Origin: Oscillospiraceae bacterium
Lineage (GTDB): Bacteria > Bacillota > Clostridia > Oscillospirales > Acutalibacteraceae
Direction of reading: 5' to 3'
DNA length: 10,737 nt
NCBI GenBank assembly: GCA_902782805.1
Contig: CACZON010000099.1
Location: 1-10,737, forward strand
The position numbers and the translations under genes are program-made. Positions 1 to 6,046 of this stretch are shown one piece after another. The notes below the pieces were generated by a model. That model was not told the origin of the DNA, did no database searches, and saw only the letters and a program-made list of their open reading frames with translations. Positions within the stretch are counted from its first letter, which is position 1. Each line of letters opens with the position of its first letter.

Positions 1-42
1 ACAAGGAGGGGGAGACGTGTTTCCGTCAATAGTGTAAAAATT

Positions 43-76
43 AAAAAACCCGTCGACATTCGTCGACGGGTTTTTT
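43..76 (-). terminator. Hairpin terminator after tRNA-Ala
   Basis: A perfect inverted repeat sits at 43-57 and 62-76, with arms formed by A6 plus CCCGTCGAC and its complement and a 4-nt loop. On the minus strand it begins 4 nt after the encoded CCA of the tRNA and ends in six T residues, as expected of a Rho-independent terminator. Six T residues on the plus strand (71-76) mean it could also stop a plus-strand transcript entering from the left edge. Confidence 0.93.
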
Positions 77-80
77 GATC

Positions 81-157
81 TGGTGGACCCGAAGGGGATC
101 GAACCCTCGAACCTCACGGATGCGAACCGTGCGCTCTCCCAGCTGAGCTACGGGCCC
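81..157 (-). tRNA. tRNA-Ala (anticodon CGC)
   Basis: Read on the minus strand, the sequence folds as a complete cloverleaf. It has a 7-bp acceptor stem (GGGCCCG with CGGGTCC), a D arm with an AGCTGGGA loop, an anticodon stem CACGG/CCGTG around TTCGCAT, and a T arm with loop TTCGATC. The 3' CCA is encoded at 81-83. The anticodon is CGC, which reads the alanine codon GCG, and GCG is common in the neighbouring genes. The acceptor stem carries the G3-U70 wobble pair, the classic alanyl-tRNA synthetase identity element, which independently supports alanine. The variable region is 6 nt, slightly longer than the usual 5, giving 77 nt in all. It has its own promoter at 188-216 and terminator at 43-76, so it can be transcribed alone. 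Confidence 0.96.
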
Positions 158-161
158 GTTT

Positions 162-182
162 TTGCGGCGTTTTATGCCGCAA
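162..182 (-). other. Inverted repeat in the tRNA 5' leader
   Basis: A 7-bp perfect inverted repeat (TTGCGGC / GCCGCAA, 7-nt loop) lies between the predicted start site and the mature tRNA. No T-run follows it on either strand, so it is not a typical terminator. It could form a small stem at the 5' end of the pre-tRNA leader. A function is not evident. Confidence 0.5.
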
Positions 183-187
183 TGATG

Positions 188-216
188 AGTATATCAAATT
201 TTCGTTCGGATGTCAA
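188..216 (-). promoter_or_regulatory. Sigma-A promoter of tRNA-Ala
   Basis: On the minus strand a perfect -35 TTGACA (211-216) is followed after 17 bp by the -10 TATACT (188-193). Transcription should begin near 181, about 24 nt before the mature tRNA 5' end. Such near-consensus promoters are typical of stable-RNA genes. It lies between the tRNA and the stop codon of the nuclease gene at 230. Confidence 0.87.
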
Positions 217-229
217 ATACTTTTTTATT

Positions 230-1828
230 TCAGCGGTCCCATTTTTTACAGAGCGCCAGAATCTGATCGGCAAACTTCGAAAGATCCTTGTTCGCGCCGT
301 TTTTATAGCGCTGCACGATCGCCGCGAGCTGTTCGACCGCTGCGGAGAGCCTGCGGAACGCCGTTGATTCGCGCTCCTTTTCGGGCTTCTTTTCAATCTG
401 CCGGCGGTTGCCCTCTTCGGTAAAGGCGTCGAGCGCGGTATCAAAGACGGCGCCGGTATAAGGCGCCTCGGCGGGAATCGAGAACCGTTCGGTCACCGCC
501 TGCGCGAAAACGTCGCAGACCGTATCGTCGCCGTGGTTGACGAAGACGCGCTTCGGCTTTTTTTCGAAGCCGTCGATCCAGGAAAGCAGCAGATCCCGGT
601 CCGCGTGGCCGCTGATGCCCTCCATCGCCGTGATATTCGCCCGAACCTTGATCTCTTCGCCGAAAAGCTTCACCTGCTGAGCGCCGTCGAGCAGAAGCCG
701 CCCGAGCGTGCCCTGCGTCTGATATCCGACGAAGAGGATCGTGCTTTCCGGCCGCCAGAGATTATGCTTTAAATGGTGGCGGATCCTGCCCGCTTCGCAC
801 ATTCCGCTCGCGGAGAGGATCACCTTCGGCTCGCGGTCCTGGTTGATGCGGATCGACTCTTCGCTCGTTACGGAAACCCGGAGATCCGGAAATTTGATCG
901 GGTTGACCCCTCTTGAAAGCAGCTCGAGCGCTTCGGGATCGTAGTATTCGTCCATCTCGCCGCTGTAGATCTCCGTTGCGGCAACGGCGAGCGGGGAATC
1001 GACGTAAACGGGGAAATGATCGTGGCCGTGAACAAGCCCGCGCTCCTTGATGATGCGCAGCAGATAGAGCAGCTCCTGCGTTCTGCCTACGGCAAACGCC
1101 GGAATGACGACGTTGCCGCCCCGGTCAAACGTATCCTGCAGAACGGAAACGAGCTGCGAAACGTAGTCGGCGCGCGCGCCGTGGAGCCGGTCGCCGTAGG
1201 TCGATTCAACAACGAGGTAATCCGCCGCTTTCGGCGAAACGGGATCGTTGATCAGCGGGCGGTCGGTATTGCCGACGTCGCCGGAGAAGACGACGGTCGT
1301 CCTCCGGCCGTTTTCCTCGGCGGTGATCTCAATGCTCGCCGAACCGAGCAGATGCCCGGCGTCGGTAAAGCGGACGCTGATTCCCTTTGCGGGGGAAATC
1401 TCTTTCCGGTAGGAGCAGGTCTTGAAAAGCCGGAGCGCTTTTTCCGCATCCGCAACGGAATACGGCGGCTCACAGAGCTCTTTTCCGGAACGCTTCGCCT
1501 TCCGGTTGCGCCAGGCAGTCTCCTGCTCGGCGATATGGGCGGAATCGAGCAGCATGATTTTGCAGAGCTCGTGCGTCGCTTCGGTCGAGTAGATCGGCGC
1601 CCGGTATCCCCGCGCGACGAGCTCCGGGATTTTTCCGGAATGGTCGATGTGCGCGTGGGTCAGCAGGATAAAATCGATCGAGCCGGGCGCGACGGGCAGC
1701 TCGGCGTTTTCATAAAGATCTTTCCCCTGCTCCATCCCGCAGTCAACGAGAAAGCGTTTTCCGCAGGCGGAAACAAGCGTACAGGAGCCGGTCACCTCAT
1801 GGGCCGCTCCGAGAAATTCCAGTTTCAT
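230..1828 (-). CDS. Beta-CASP metallo-beta-lactamase-fold nuclease (YSH1/CPSF73-like)
   Basis: This 532-residue protein belongs to the metallo-beta-lactamase superfamily, RNA-specificity (beta-CASP) branch, whose members are zinc-dependent nucleases acting mainly on RNA. The opening MKLEFLGAAHEVTGSC is typical of the family. The metal site is complete: HAHIDH at 58-63, H159 in DAGH and D184 in SGD. The beta-CASP insert shows ESTYGD (208-213), AFAVGRTQE (about 244-252) and the SASGM loop (339-343), followed by GHAD (H408) and VNHGD (H432). Residues about 472-532 form a charged, probably helical extension beyond the core. The start is ATG with AAGGTGA close upstream. The gene lies 45 nt behind the PHP gene on the same strand, probably in one transcript. 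The family is clear. Whether it acts as an endo- or exonuclease, and on which RNA, cannot be read from sequence. Confidence 0.93.
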   Translation of the reverse strand: MKLEFLGAAHEVTGSCTLVSACGKRFLVDCGMEQGKDLYENAELPVAPGSIDFILLTHAHIDHSGKIPELVARGYRAPIYSTEATHELCKIMLLDSAHIAEQETAWRNRKAKRSGKELCEPPYSVADAEKALRLFKTCSYRKEISPAKGISVRFTDAGHLLGSASIEITAEENGRRTTVVFSGDVGNTDRPLINDPVSPKAADYLVVESTYGDRLHGARADYVSQLVSVLQDTFDRGGNVVIPAFAVGRTQELLYLLRIIKERGLVHGHDHFPVYVDSPLAVAATEIYSGEMDEYYDPEALELLSRGVNPIKFPDLRVSVTSEESIRINQDREPKVILSASGMCEAGRIRHHLKHNLWRPESTILFVGYQTQGTLGRLLLDGAQQVKLFGEEIKVRANITAMEGISGHADRDLLLSWIDGFEKKPKRVFVNHGDDTVCDVFAQAVTERFSIPAEAPYTGAVFDTALDAFTEEGNRRQIEKKPEKERESTAFRRLSAAVEQLAAIVQRYKNGANKDLSKFADQILALCKKWDR

Positions 1829-1873
1829 GGTTTCACCTTCAAACGTTCGGGAACGCCTTTTTCGGCAGCGTTC

Positions 1874-2587
1874 CTATTCTTTCAGGCGCGCCGCCGCTTC
1901 TTCACCCCAGAAGCAGGTGAATTTTCTCTCTTTGAGGACTTTCACGAGCATGTTTTCATCGGCGATCTCCTGCGACGTCTCAATAAAAGTATCTCCGACG
2001 TTCTGCGGGACATGCGCGTCGCTGCCGACGATCCCGATCATCTCGGGATGCTCCTTGATGTAGAGGAGCGATTTTTCGTTCGCTTCCGGCGTGTTCTGGG
2101 CATTATAGAATTCGATCCCGTCGATCAGCTCCGCACGCGGCTGCGTGTTCGGATTTTCGATATAGAAACGGTCGCGGAACGGATGCGCCTGGATGATCAC
2201 GCCGCCCTGCGAGCGGACGAACTCGGAGAGCATCGGCAGGTTGCTCAGCCGCAGCTCGTCGCGCGCGGCGATTTCCGCCGCCGGGACGCCGTAGATCAGT
2301 ACTTCTTTTCCGCGGTCCTCGGAAATTCCCTCCTCGACCCCGAACAGGAGCTTTACGCCGGCCTCTTTCGCAAGTCGCGCGCCGTAGAGGTAATCCTCCT
2401 GATACGCCATCACGAAATCGTGCCAGGGAAGCGTTTTATCGATCGCGGTGTTGCCGTAGTAAAAATGATTCGTGATCACGGCGCCGCTTAAGTGCTTTTC
2501 TTTGAGCGCGGTTACGATTTCTTCCATCGTCTGCCGCCCGCAGCGGCTGCACGCGGAAGAATGAAGATGCAGTTCATAACGGTACAT
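1874..2587 (-). CDS. PHP-domain metal-dependent phosphoesterase
   Basis: This 237-residue single-domain protein is of the polymerase-and-histidinol-phosphatase (PHP) superfamily, metal-dependent phosphoesterases. All signature metal ligands are visible: ELHLHS (H7, H9), TNHF (H41), GVEEG (E85/E86), QAHPFRDR (H135) and GSDAH (D190, H192). It has no signal peptide or membrane segment, so it should be cytoplasmic. It lacks the extra domains of DNA polymerase, and histidine biosynthesis genes are absent nearby, so histidinol phosphatase is not supported. Substrate candidates within the superfamily include nucleoside or nucleotide phosphates and short oligonucleotides, which would suit the nuclease encoded 45 nt downstream, but this is inference. 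The ATG start has GAGGG upstream, and the promoter is at 2611-2639. Confidence 0.88.
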   Translation of the reverse strand: MYRYELHLHSSACSRCGRQTMEEIVTALKEKHLSGAVITNHFYYGNTAIDKTLPWHDFVMAYQEDYLYGARLAKEAGVKLLFGVEEGISEDRGKEVLIYGVPAAEIAARDELRLSNLPMLSEFVRSQGGVIIQAHPFRDRFYIENPNTQPRAELIDGIEFYNAQNTPEANEKSLLYIKEHPEMIGIVGSDAHVPQNVGDTFIETSQEIADENMLVKVLKERKFTCFWGEEAAARLKE

Positions 2588-2610
2588 AGTTCATCCCTCT
2601 TTTCAGTGAT

Positions 2611-2639
2611 ATTGTACCACGAAGCGCGCGCGATTGCAA
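2611..2639 (-). promoter_or_regulatory. Sigma-A promoter of the PHP/beta-CASP unit
   Basis: On the minus strand, -35 TTGCAA (2634-2639), a 17-bp spacer and -10 TACAAT (2611-2616) lie about 24 bp before the PHP start codon. The match is good (5 of 6 at -10, 5 of 6 at -35). It lies just downstream of the aldehyde dehydrogenase terminator and so starts an independent unit. Confidence 0.78.
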
Positions 2640-2672
2640 TTTTTCGAAATGTTTTTCTGCCGTTTCAAAACG

Positions 2673-2717
2673 AAAAACACCTCCGCTGCCGTGCGCCGCG
2701 CGCCGTTCGGAGGTGTT
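2673..2717 (-). terminator. Terminator of the alcohol/aldehyde dehydrogenase operon
   Basis: A 10-bp inverted repeat (AACACCTCCG at 2676-2685, CGGAGGTGTT at 2708-2717) encloses a 22-nt GC-rich loop. On the minus strand it ends in five T residues at 2673-2677. It begins 10 nt after the aldehyde dehydrogenase stop codon, as expected of an intrinsic terminator. Confidence 0.85.
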
Positions 2718-2726
2718 CTTTTCCCT

Positions 2727-4145
2727 TTATTTCTCGAAAATTCTGAGCAGCTTCATTTTCCGTTCGCCCGCTTTGCCGGAATAAGGATGCTCGCGCAGCG
2801 GGAGGTTGCCGCGCGTTTTGCCCTTCAGAACCGTTGTCGGATGCGTAAATTCGCGGAACCCCCAGACGCCGTGGTAGGCGCCCATCCCGGAATGACCCGT
2901 GCCGTTGAAGGGAACGCCCTTGACCATCATATGGATGCAGACCTCGTTGATGCAGCCCCCGCCGTACTGCTGGGACGCCATAAAGCGCTTCGCCCACTTC
3001 ATGTCCGAGGTGAAAACGTACATCGAAAGCGGATGCTCGCGCGAAGCGATCAGCTCTGCAAGCGAATCGATCTGCGCATCCTGAAAGGGCACGATCGGCA
3101 AGATCGGGCAGAACAGCTCGTGCTGAACAATGTCTTCGTCCGCTCCGACGGGGTAGATCATCGTCGGCGCGAAACGGTCGGTTTCGGGGTCCCCCGTTCC
3201 GCCGAAAATAACGCGGTTGCGGTATTCTTCGCTCAGGCGTTCGCATTTTTCATAAACCGCGTGGGTGATCAGCTTTGGGTAATCCGGATTTTCCTGCGGC
3301 TTTTCGCCGATCTGGCGGATAAACTCCGCCTTGAGCGCAGCGTTGAATTCGTCCGCCACCTCTTCGGCTACGGCGATCTGATTGACGTTGATGCAGATCT
3401 GGCCGGCGTTGCAGAGTTTGAAGAACGCGATTTTCCGCGCGGCGTCGCGAAGATCCGCATCGCGCCGGACGATTGCCCAGTTTCCCGTTTCACCGCCGAG
3501 CTCGAGCGCGACCGAGGTCAGATGATGCGAGGCCTGCTCGAGAACGTGCTTCGCAACGGCCGGCGATCCGGTATAGAAGATCTTGTCGAAGCGTTCGGCG
3601 AGGCAGAAATCCGCAACGTCGTGGCCGCCGTCGATCATGGCGACGTACTCTTCGGGGAAGGTGTCGGCGATCAGCTTCTGCAGCGCTCGGGTGCTCGCCG
3701 CCGATTTTGAGCTCGCCTTGATCACCGCGGTATTGCCGCCGCTGATGCTCGCCGCAAGAACGCCGAGCGTCAGCAGGATCGGGAAATTGAAGGGGCTGAT
3801 GATCAGCGATACGCCGTAGGGCATCTTATAGACCGTCGTGCGCATACTCGGGAAACACATCATTCCGCTGAAATGCTTCTCCGGGCGCGCCCATTTTTTG
3901 ATCCCGCGCAGGATCTCGTTGACCTCAACGATCACCGGGCCGATATCGCAGAGATACGCCTCCGTTTTGCTCTTGCCGAGGTCCTCCCAAAGCGCCGCTT
4001 CGAGCAGTTCCTCGTGGTCGAGGACCGCCTGCTTAAGCTTTTTGAGCTGCTCGATGCGCCATTTTACGTCGAGCGTCTTCCCAGAGCGGAAGAATTTCCG
4101 CTGCGTCAGAACGATATCGCGGATTCTTTCCTGCGTGAAGCTCAT
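2727..4145 (-). CDS. NAD(P)-dependent aldehyde dehydrogenase (class-3-like)
   Basis: This 472-residue soluble enzyme of the aldehyde dehydrogenase superfamily oxidises an aldehyde to a carboxylate (or acyl product) with NAD(P)+. Its length and layout resemble the short class 3 branch. Catalytic features are in place: SPFNFP with the oxyanion Asn N120, VIKAS with K143 for cofactor binding, YTGS (191-194), general base E215 in ELGG, nucleophile C251 in NAGQIC, E343 in HELF, and the C-terminal PFNGTGHSGMG stretch (412-422). Two spots differ from the common consensus: ELGGE instead of ELGGK, and KAS instead of KPS. The start ATG overlaps the stop of the alcohol dehydrogenase gene as ATGA, with AGGGAG upstream inside that gene, so translation is probably coupled. 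The likely job is to clear or use the aldehyde produced by its neighbour. The substrate is unknown. Confidence 0.93.
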   Translation of the reverse strand: MSFTQERIRDIVLTQRKFFRSGKTLDVKWRIEQLKKLKQAVLDHEELLEAALWEDLGKSKTEAYLCDIGPVIVEVNEILRGIKKWARPEKHFSGMMCFPSMRTTVYKMPYGVSLIISPFNFPILLTLGVLAASISGGNTAVIKASSKSAASTRALQKLIADTFPEEYVAMIDGGHDVADFCLAERFDKIFYTGSPAVAKHVLEQASHHLTSVALELGGETGNWAIVRRDADLRDAARKIAFFKLCNAGQICINVNQIAVAEEVADEFNAALKAEFIRQIGEKPQENPDYPKLITHAVYEKCERLSEEYRNRVIFGGTGDPETDRFAPTMIYPVGADEDIVQHELFCPILPIVPFQDAQIDSLAELIASREHPLSMYVFTSDMKWAKRFMASQQYGGGCINEVCIHMMVKGVPFNGTGHSGMGAYHGVWGFREFTHPTTVLKGKTRGNLPLREHPYSGKAGERKMKLLRIFEK

Positions 4146-5356
4146 AGTAAATCTCCCTTCCTGATCTGATCGAGCAGCGCGAGGATTTCTTCGTCGCGCA
4201 GCGTTTTTGAGGGCGAATAATTGATCGAATCGGCGTTGATCATTTTCAGCAGCTTCGGATAATCATCCTGCTTCAGCGCATCGCAGCCCTTTTGAAGCCC
4301 GCAGAGCTTCAGAAGCTGCGTAAGCTTTTCAAGGTATTTTTCCGCCGCGGCGGCGGGCGCTTCATCCTTTTCGGCAAAGCCGCAGTAGACGGAAAGCGCC
4401 GCGAGCTTTTCGCGGCAGATTTCTTTCTGATCCGCCGTAACGGGCAGGATGCAATGCGCAATCGCCTGGCCGTGGGGCAGATGATAGAGCGCGCCGATCG
4501 AATGGGCAAAAGCGTGGACGTAACCAGCAAGCTGCTTGTTGATCGCGTTGCCGCCGAGGTCCGCCGCCTCGCACATGCGCAGCCGCGCGTCCGGATTTCT
4601 CGGCTCCTTTAGTAAGACCGGCAGATTCTCCATGCAGAGCTTGACGCACTCGCGGCTTTTTTCGAGGTCCTCCTCGCTCGAATCCGTATCCGAGAGCAGG
4701 CCTTCGAGGCCGTGGCTGAGCGCGTCGATCCCGCACCATACGGTGACGCTCTGGGGCGCGTTGAGCGTCAGCTCGCTGTCGAGAATCACGTTTGTGATGT
4801 TCAGGCCGACAACGACCGTGGAATGCTTGACGCCGTGGGAATCCTTTACCACCGCGCCTACGGTGTTTTCCGCGCCGGTCCCCGCCGTTGAGGGGACGGT
4901 GATCAGCGGGAGCGTTTTCCCTTTGACGTAGGCGAATTTATGCAGATAGCGGTCCGCGCGGCGGATCGGCCGTTTTCCCGCCGCCGCGATGATCTTGCTC
5001 GCATCAAGTACGGAACCGCCCCCGATCGCAACGATGCAGTCCGCCCCGCAGAGCGCGGCGGCCACTTTTCCGGAGCGGATGATCGCAGCCGTCGGCTCGG
5101 AATCGATCTCCTTGAAAACCGTGCAGCGGATCCCTGCTTCCTTGAGCGAGGACTCCGCTTTTTCGGTAAAGCCGAGCATATATACGTTGCGGTCGGTCAC
5201 CAGCAGAACGCTTTGATAGCCCGCCGCTTTGCAGATCTCGCCGATCTGCTCGCGCATGCCGAAGCCTTCCAGGATTTCCGGCTGCGGCAGCGGCACTGCC
5301 CGGATCACCTTTCCCGGAACTTTACGGATCGCTTTTCTGAAAAGAAAAAAAGCCAT
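4142..5356 (-). CDS. Iron-containing alcohol dehydrogenase
   Basis: This 404-residue protein of the group III (iron-dependent) alcohol dehydrogenase family interconverts an alcohol and its aldehyde or ketone with NAD(P)(H). The N-terminal nucleotide-binding half shows IGGGSVLDASK (111-121) and TVPSTAGTGAE (153-163). The metal site in the helical half is complete: D211 and H215 in GIDALSHGLEG, H281 in VHAFAH and H295 in LPHG, with the 4- and 14-residue spacings seen in FucO. I place the start at ATG 5356, because AGGAGGG (5368-5374) and GAGG (5362-5365) lie just before it. An in-frame ATG at 5383 would add nine residues that merely translate this ribosome-binding region and has only a weak site of its own. 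The stop overlaps the aldehyde dehydrogenase start by 4 nt. The family is certain. The substrate (for example ethanol, butanol, a diol or lactaldehyde) is not determined. Confidence 0.92.
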   Translation of the reverse strand: MAFFLFRKAIRKVPGKVIRAVPLPQPEILEGFGMREQIGEICKAAGYQSVLLVTDRNVYMLGFTEKAESSLKEAGIRCTVFKEIDSEPTAAIIRSGKVAAALCGADCIVAIGGGSVLDASKIIAAAGKRPIRRADRYLHKFAYVKGKTLPLITVPSTAGTGAENTVGAVVKDSHGVKHSTVVVGLNITNVILDSELTLNAPQSVTVWCGIDALSHGLEGLLSDTDSSEEDLEKSRECVKLCMENLPVLLKEPRNPDARLRMCEAADLGGNAINKQLAGYVHAFAHSIGALYHLPHGQAIAHCILPVTADQKEICREKLAALSVYCGFAEKDEAPAAAAEKYLEKLTQLLKLCGLQKGCDALKQDDYPKLLKMINADSINYSPSKTLRDEEILALLDQIRKGDLL

Positions 5357-5409
5357 CTTTTCCTCTTCCCTCCTCGCTTTCATGTGACGTTTCCCATTTT
5401 GCTGCTTTT

Positions 5410-5438
5410 ATCATAGCACAGAAACATATTTGCGTCAA
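5410..5438 (-). promoter_or_regulatory. Sigma-A promoter of the alcohol/aldehyde dehydrogenase operon
   Basis: On the minus strand, -35 TTGACG (5433-5438), a 17-bp spacer and -10 TATGAT (5410-5415) precede the alcohol dehydrogenase gene by about 50 bp. An 11-bp palindrome, GCGT-TTG-ACGC on the minus strand (5432-5442), overlaps the -35 element and could be an operator. That part is weakly supported. Confidence 0.8.
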
Positions 5439-5676
5439 ACGCCGGATCCCGCCGTTGCAGGCAAAAAAGGATCGATCCGGATTCGCGCTTCGCATCAAGA
5501 CGGCTGCGCAACGGAAAGAACGCGGATTCCCTGTATTTCCCGGAATTTTCGTTTCGATTTTCAAAAGCACAAGCAGTTTTTCTTCCCGTTCATTTCATAT
5601 TTTTGCCACTTATAATCCTCCCTTCGGCGTCAAGAATAACTACTGCAAACGCAAATAAAGATGAGGAGAAAAGAAA
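5439..5676. other. Intergenic region upstream of the spore-protein gene
   Basis: This stretch lies between the dehydrogenase promoter and the SASP start. I find no convincing gene in it. Visible elements are a 7-bp inverted repeat CCGGATC/GATCCGG (5442-5448 and 5474-5480), a TATAAT at 5611-5616 with GTTCAT 17 bp upstream, and the SASP ribosome-binding site GAGGAG at 5664-5669. SASP genes are normally read by the forespore factor sigma-G. No clean sigma-G -10 (CATnnTA type) is visible at proper spacing, so the SASP promoter is unresolved. Confidence 0.45.
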
Positions 5677-5868
5677 ATGGCAAGCAAAAAGAACGTTGTT
5701 CCGGAAGCGAGAACTGCTCTGGACAGATTCAAGATGGAAGCCGCTTCCGAGGTCGGAGTAAGCCTCAAGGACGGCTACAACGGCGAGCTTACTTCGAAGC
5801 AGGCCGGTTCGATCGGCGGCCAGATGGTCAAGAAGATGATCGAATCCTACGAGCAGAACATGAAATAA
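5677..5868 (+). CDS. Alpha/beta-type small acid-soluble spore protein
   Basis: This 63-residue protein of the alpha/beta-type SASP family coats and protects DNA in the dormant spore and is degraded at germination by the protease GPR. Both conserved blocks are present. The first, EARTALDRFKMEAASEVGV (10-28), contains the likely GPR cleavage site between E21 and A22. The second, GYNGELTSKQAGSIGGQMV (33-51), is the DNA-binding signature with its Gly-Gly helix. The length matches the family (about 60-75). GAGGAG stands 7 nt before the ATG. It is monocistronic, with a hairpin terminator 18 nt after the stop. Expression in the forespore under sigma-G is expected from family knowledge, although the promoter motif here is unclear. 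The gene identifies the source as an endospore former. Confidence 0.97.
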   Translation: MASKKNVVPEARTALDRFKMEAASEVGVSLKDGYNGELTSKQAGSIGGQMVKKMIESYEQNMK

Positions 5869-5885
5869 TCGGTTTCATGGGCAAA

Positions 5886-5918
5886 AAAAGGAGACGCGGC
5901 TCTTTCGCGTCTCCTTTT
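5886..5918 (+). terminator. Terminator of the SASP gene
   Basis: A 13-bp perfect inverted repeat (5886-5898 and 5906-5918, core GGAGACGCG/CGCGTCTCC, 7-nt loop) with a four-T tail lies 18 nt after the SASP stop. A seven-A run on the left arm means it may also work for minus-strand transcripts. Confidence 0.92.
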
Positions 5919-6007
5919 GCTTTGTCTTTCCGGCGGTTTTCGGCTGATTCCGGCGCGCAGGGAACGATTTTTCCGCAGTTCGCGAAAGAAAGACCGGCCT
6001 TTCCGTC

Positions 6008-6040
6008 AAAAAAGAGGAGCGCAGCCTGCGCCGCGCTCCT
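6008..6040 (-). terminator. Terminator of the GH3 gene
   Basis: The inverted repeat AGGAGCGC (6015-6022) / GCGCTCCT (6033-6040) with a 10-nt loop is followed on the minus strand by CTTTTTT (6008-6014). It starts about 7 nt after the glycosidase stop codon. Confidence 0.88.
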
Positions 6041-6046
6041 GCTTTT

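Noticed and set aside
1..36. Possible 3' tail of a plus-strand gene ending in TAA at 34-36, before a terminator
   Set aside because: Only about eleven codons are visible, and another frame would end nearby as well. The short stretch gives no support for a coding call.
162..182. Stem considered as the terminator of the beta-CASP gene
   Set aside because: It is followed by AAAAAC, not T residues, on the minus strand, and it lies downstream of the tRNA promoter.
1016..2491. Long open plus-strand frame (491 codons)
   Set aside because: It lies opposite the beta-CASP and PHP genes, which carry full catalytic motif sets. The antisense translation is Arg/Val/Asp-rich with no recognisable family and no separate ribosome site, which is typical of GC-rich antisense shadows.
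5357..5383. Nine-residue N-terminal extension of the alcohol dehydrogenase
   Set aside because: The extra codons encode KARREEEK, simply the AGGAGG-rich ribosome-binding sequence, and the site before ATG 5383 is weak.
5430..5658. Two short plus-strand frames (61 and 67 codons) upstream of the spore-protein gene
   Set aside because: They have no ribosome site, overlap each other in different frames, and have no recognisable sequence.
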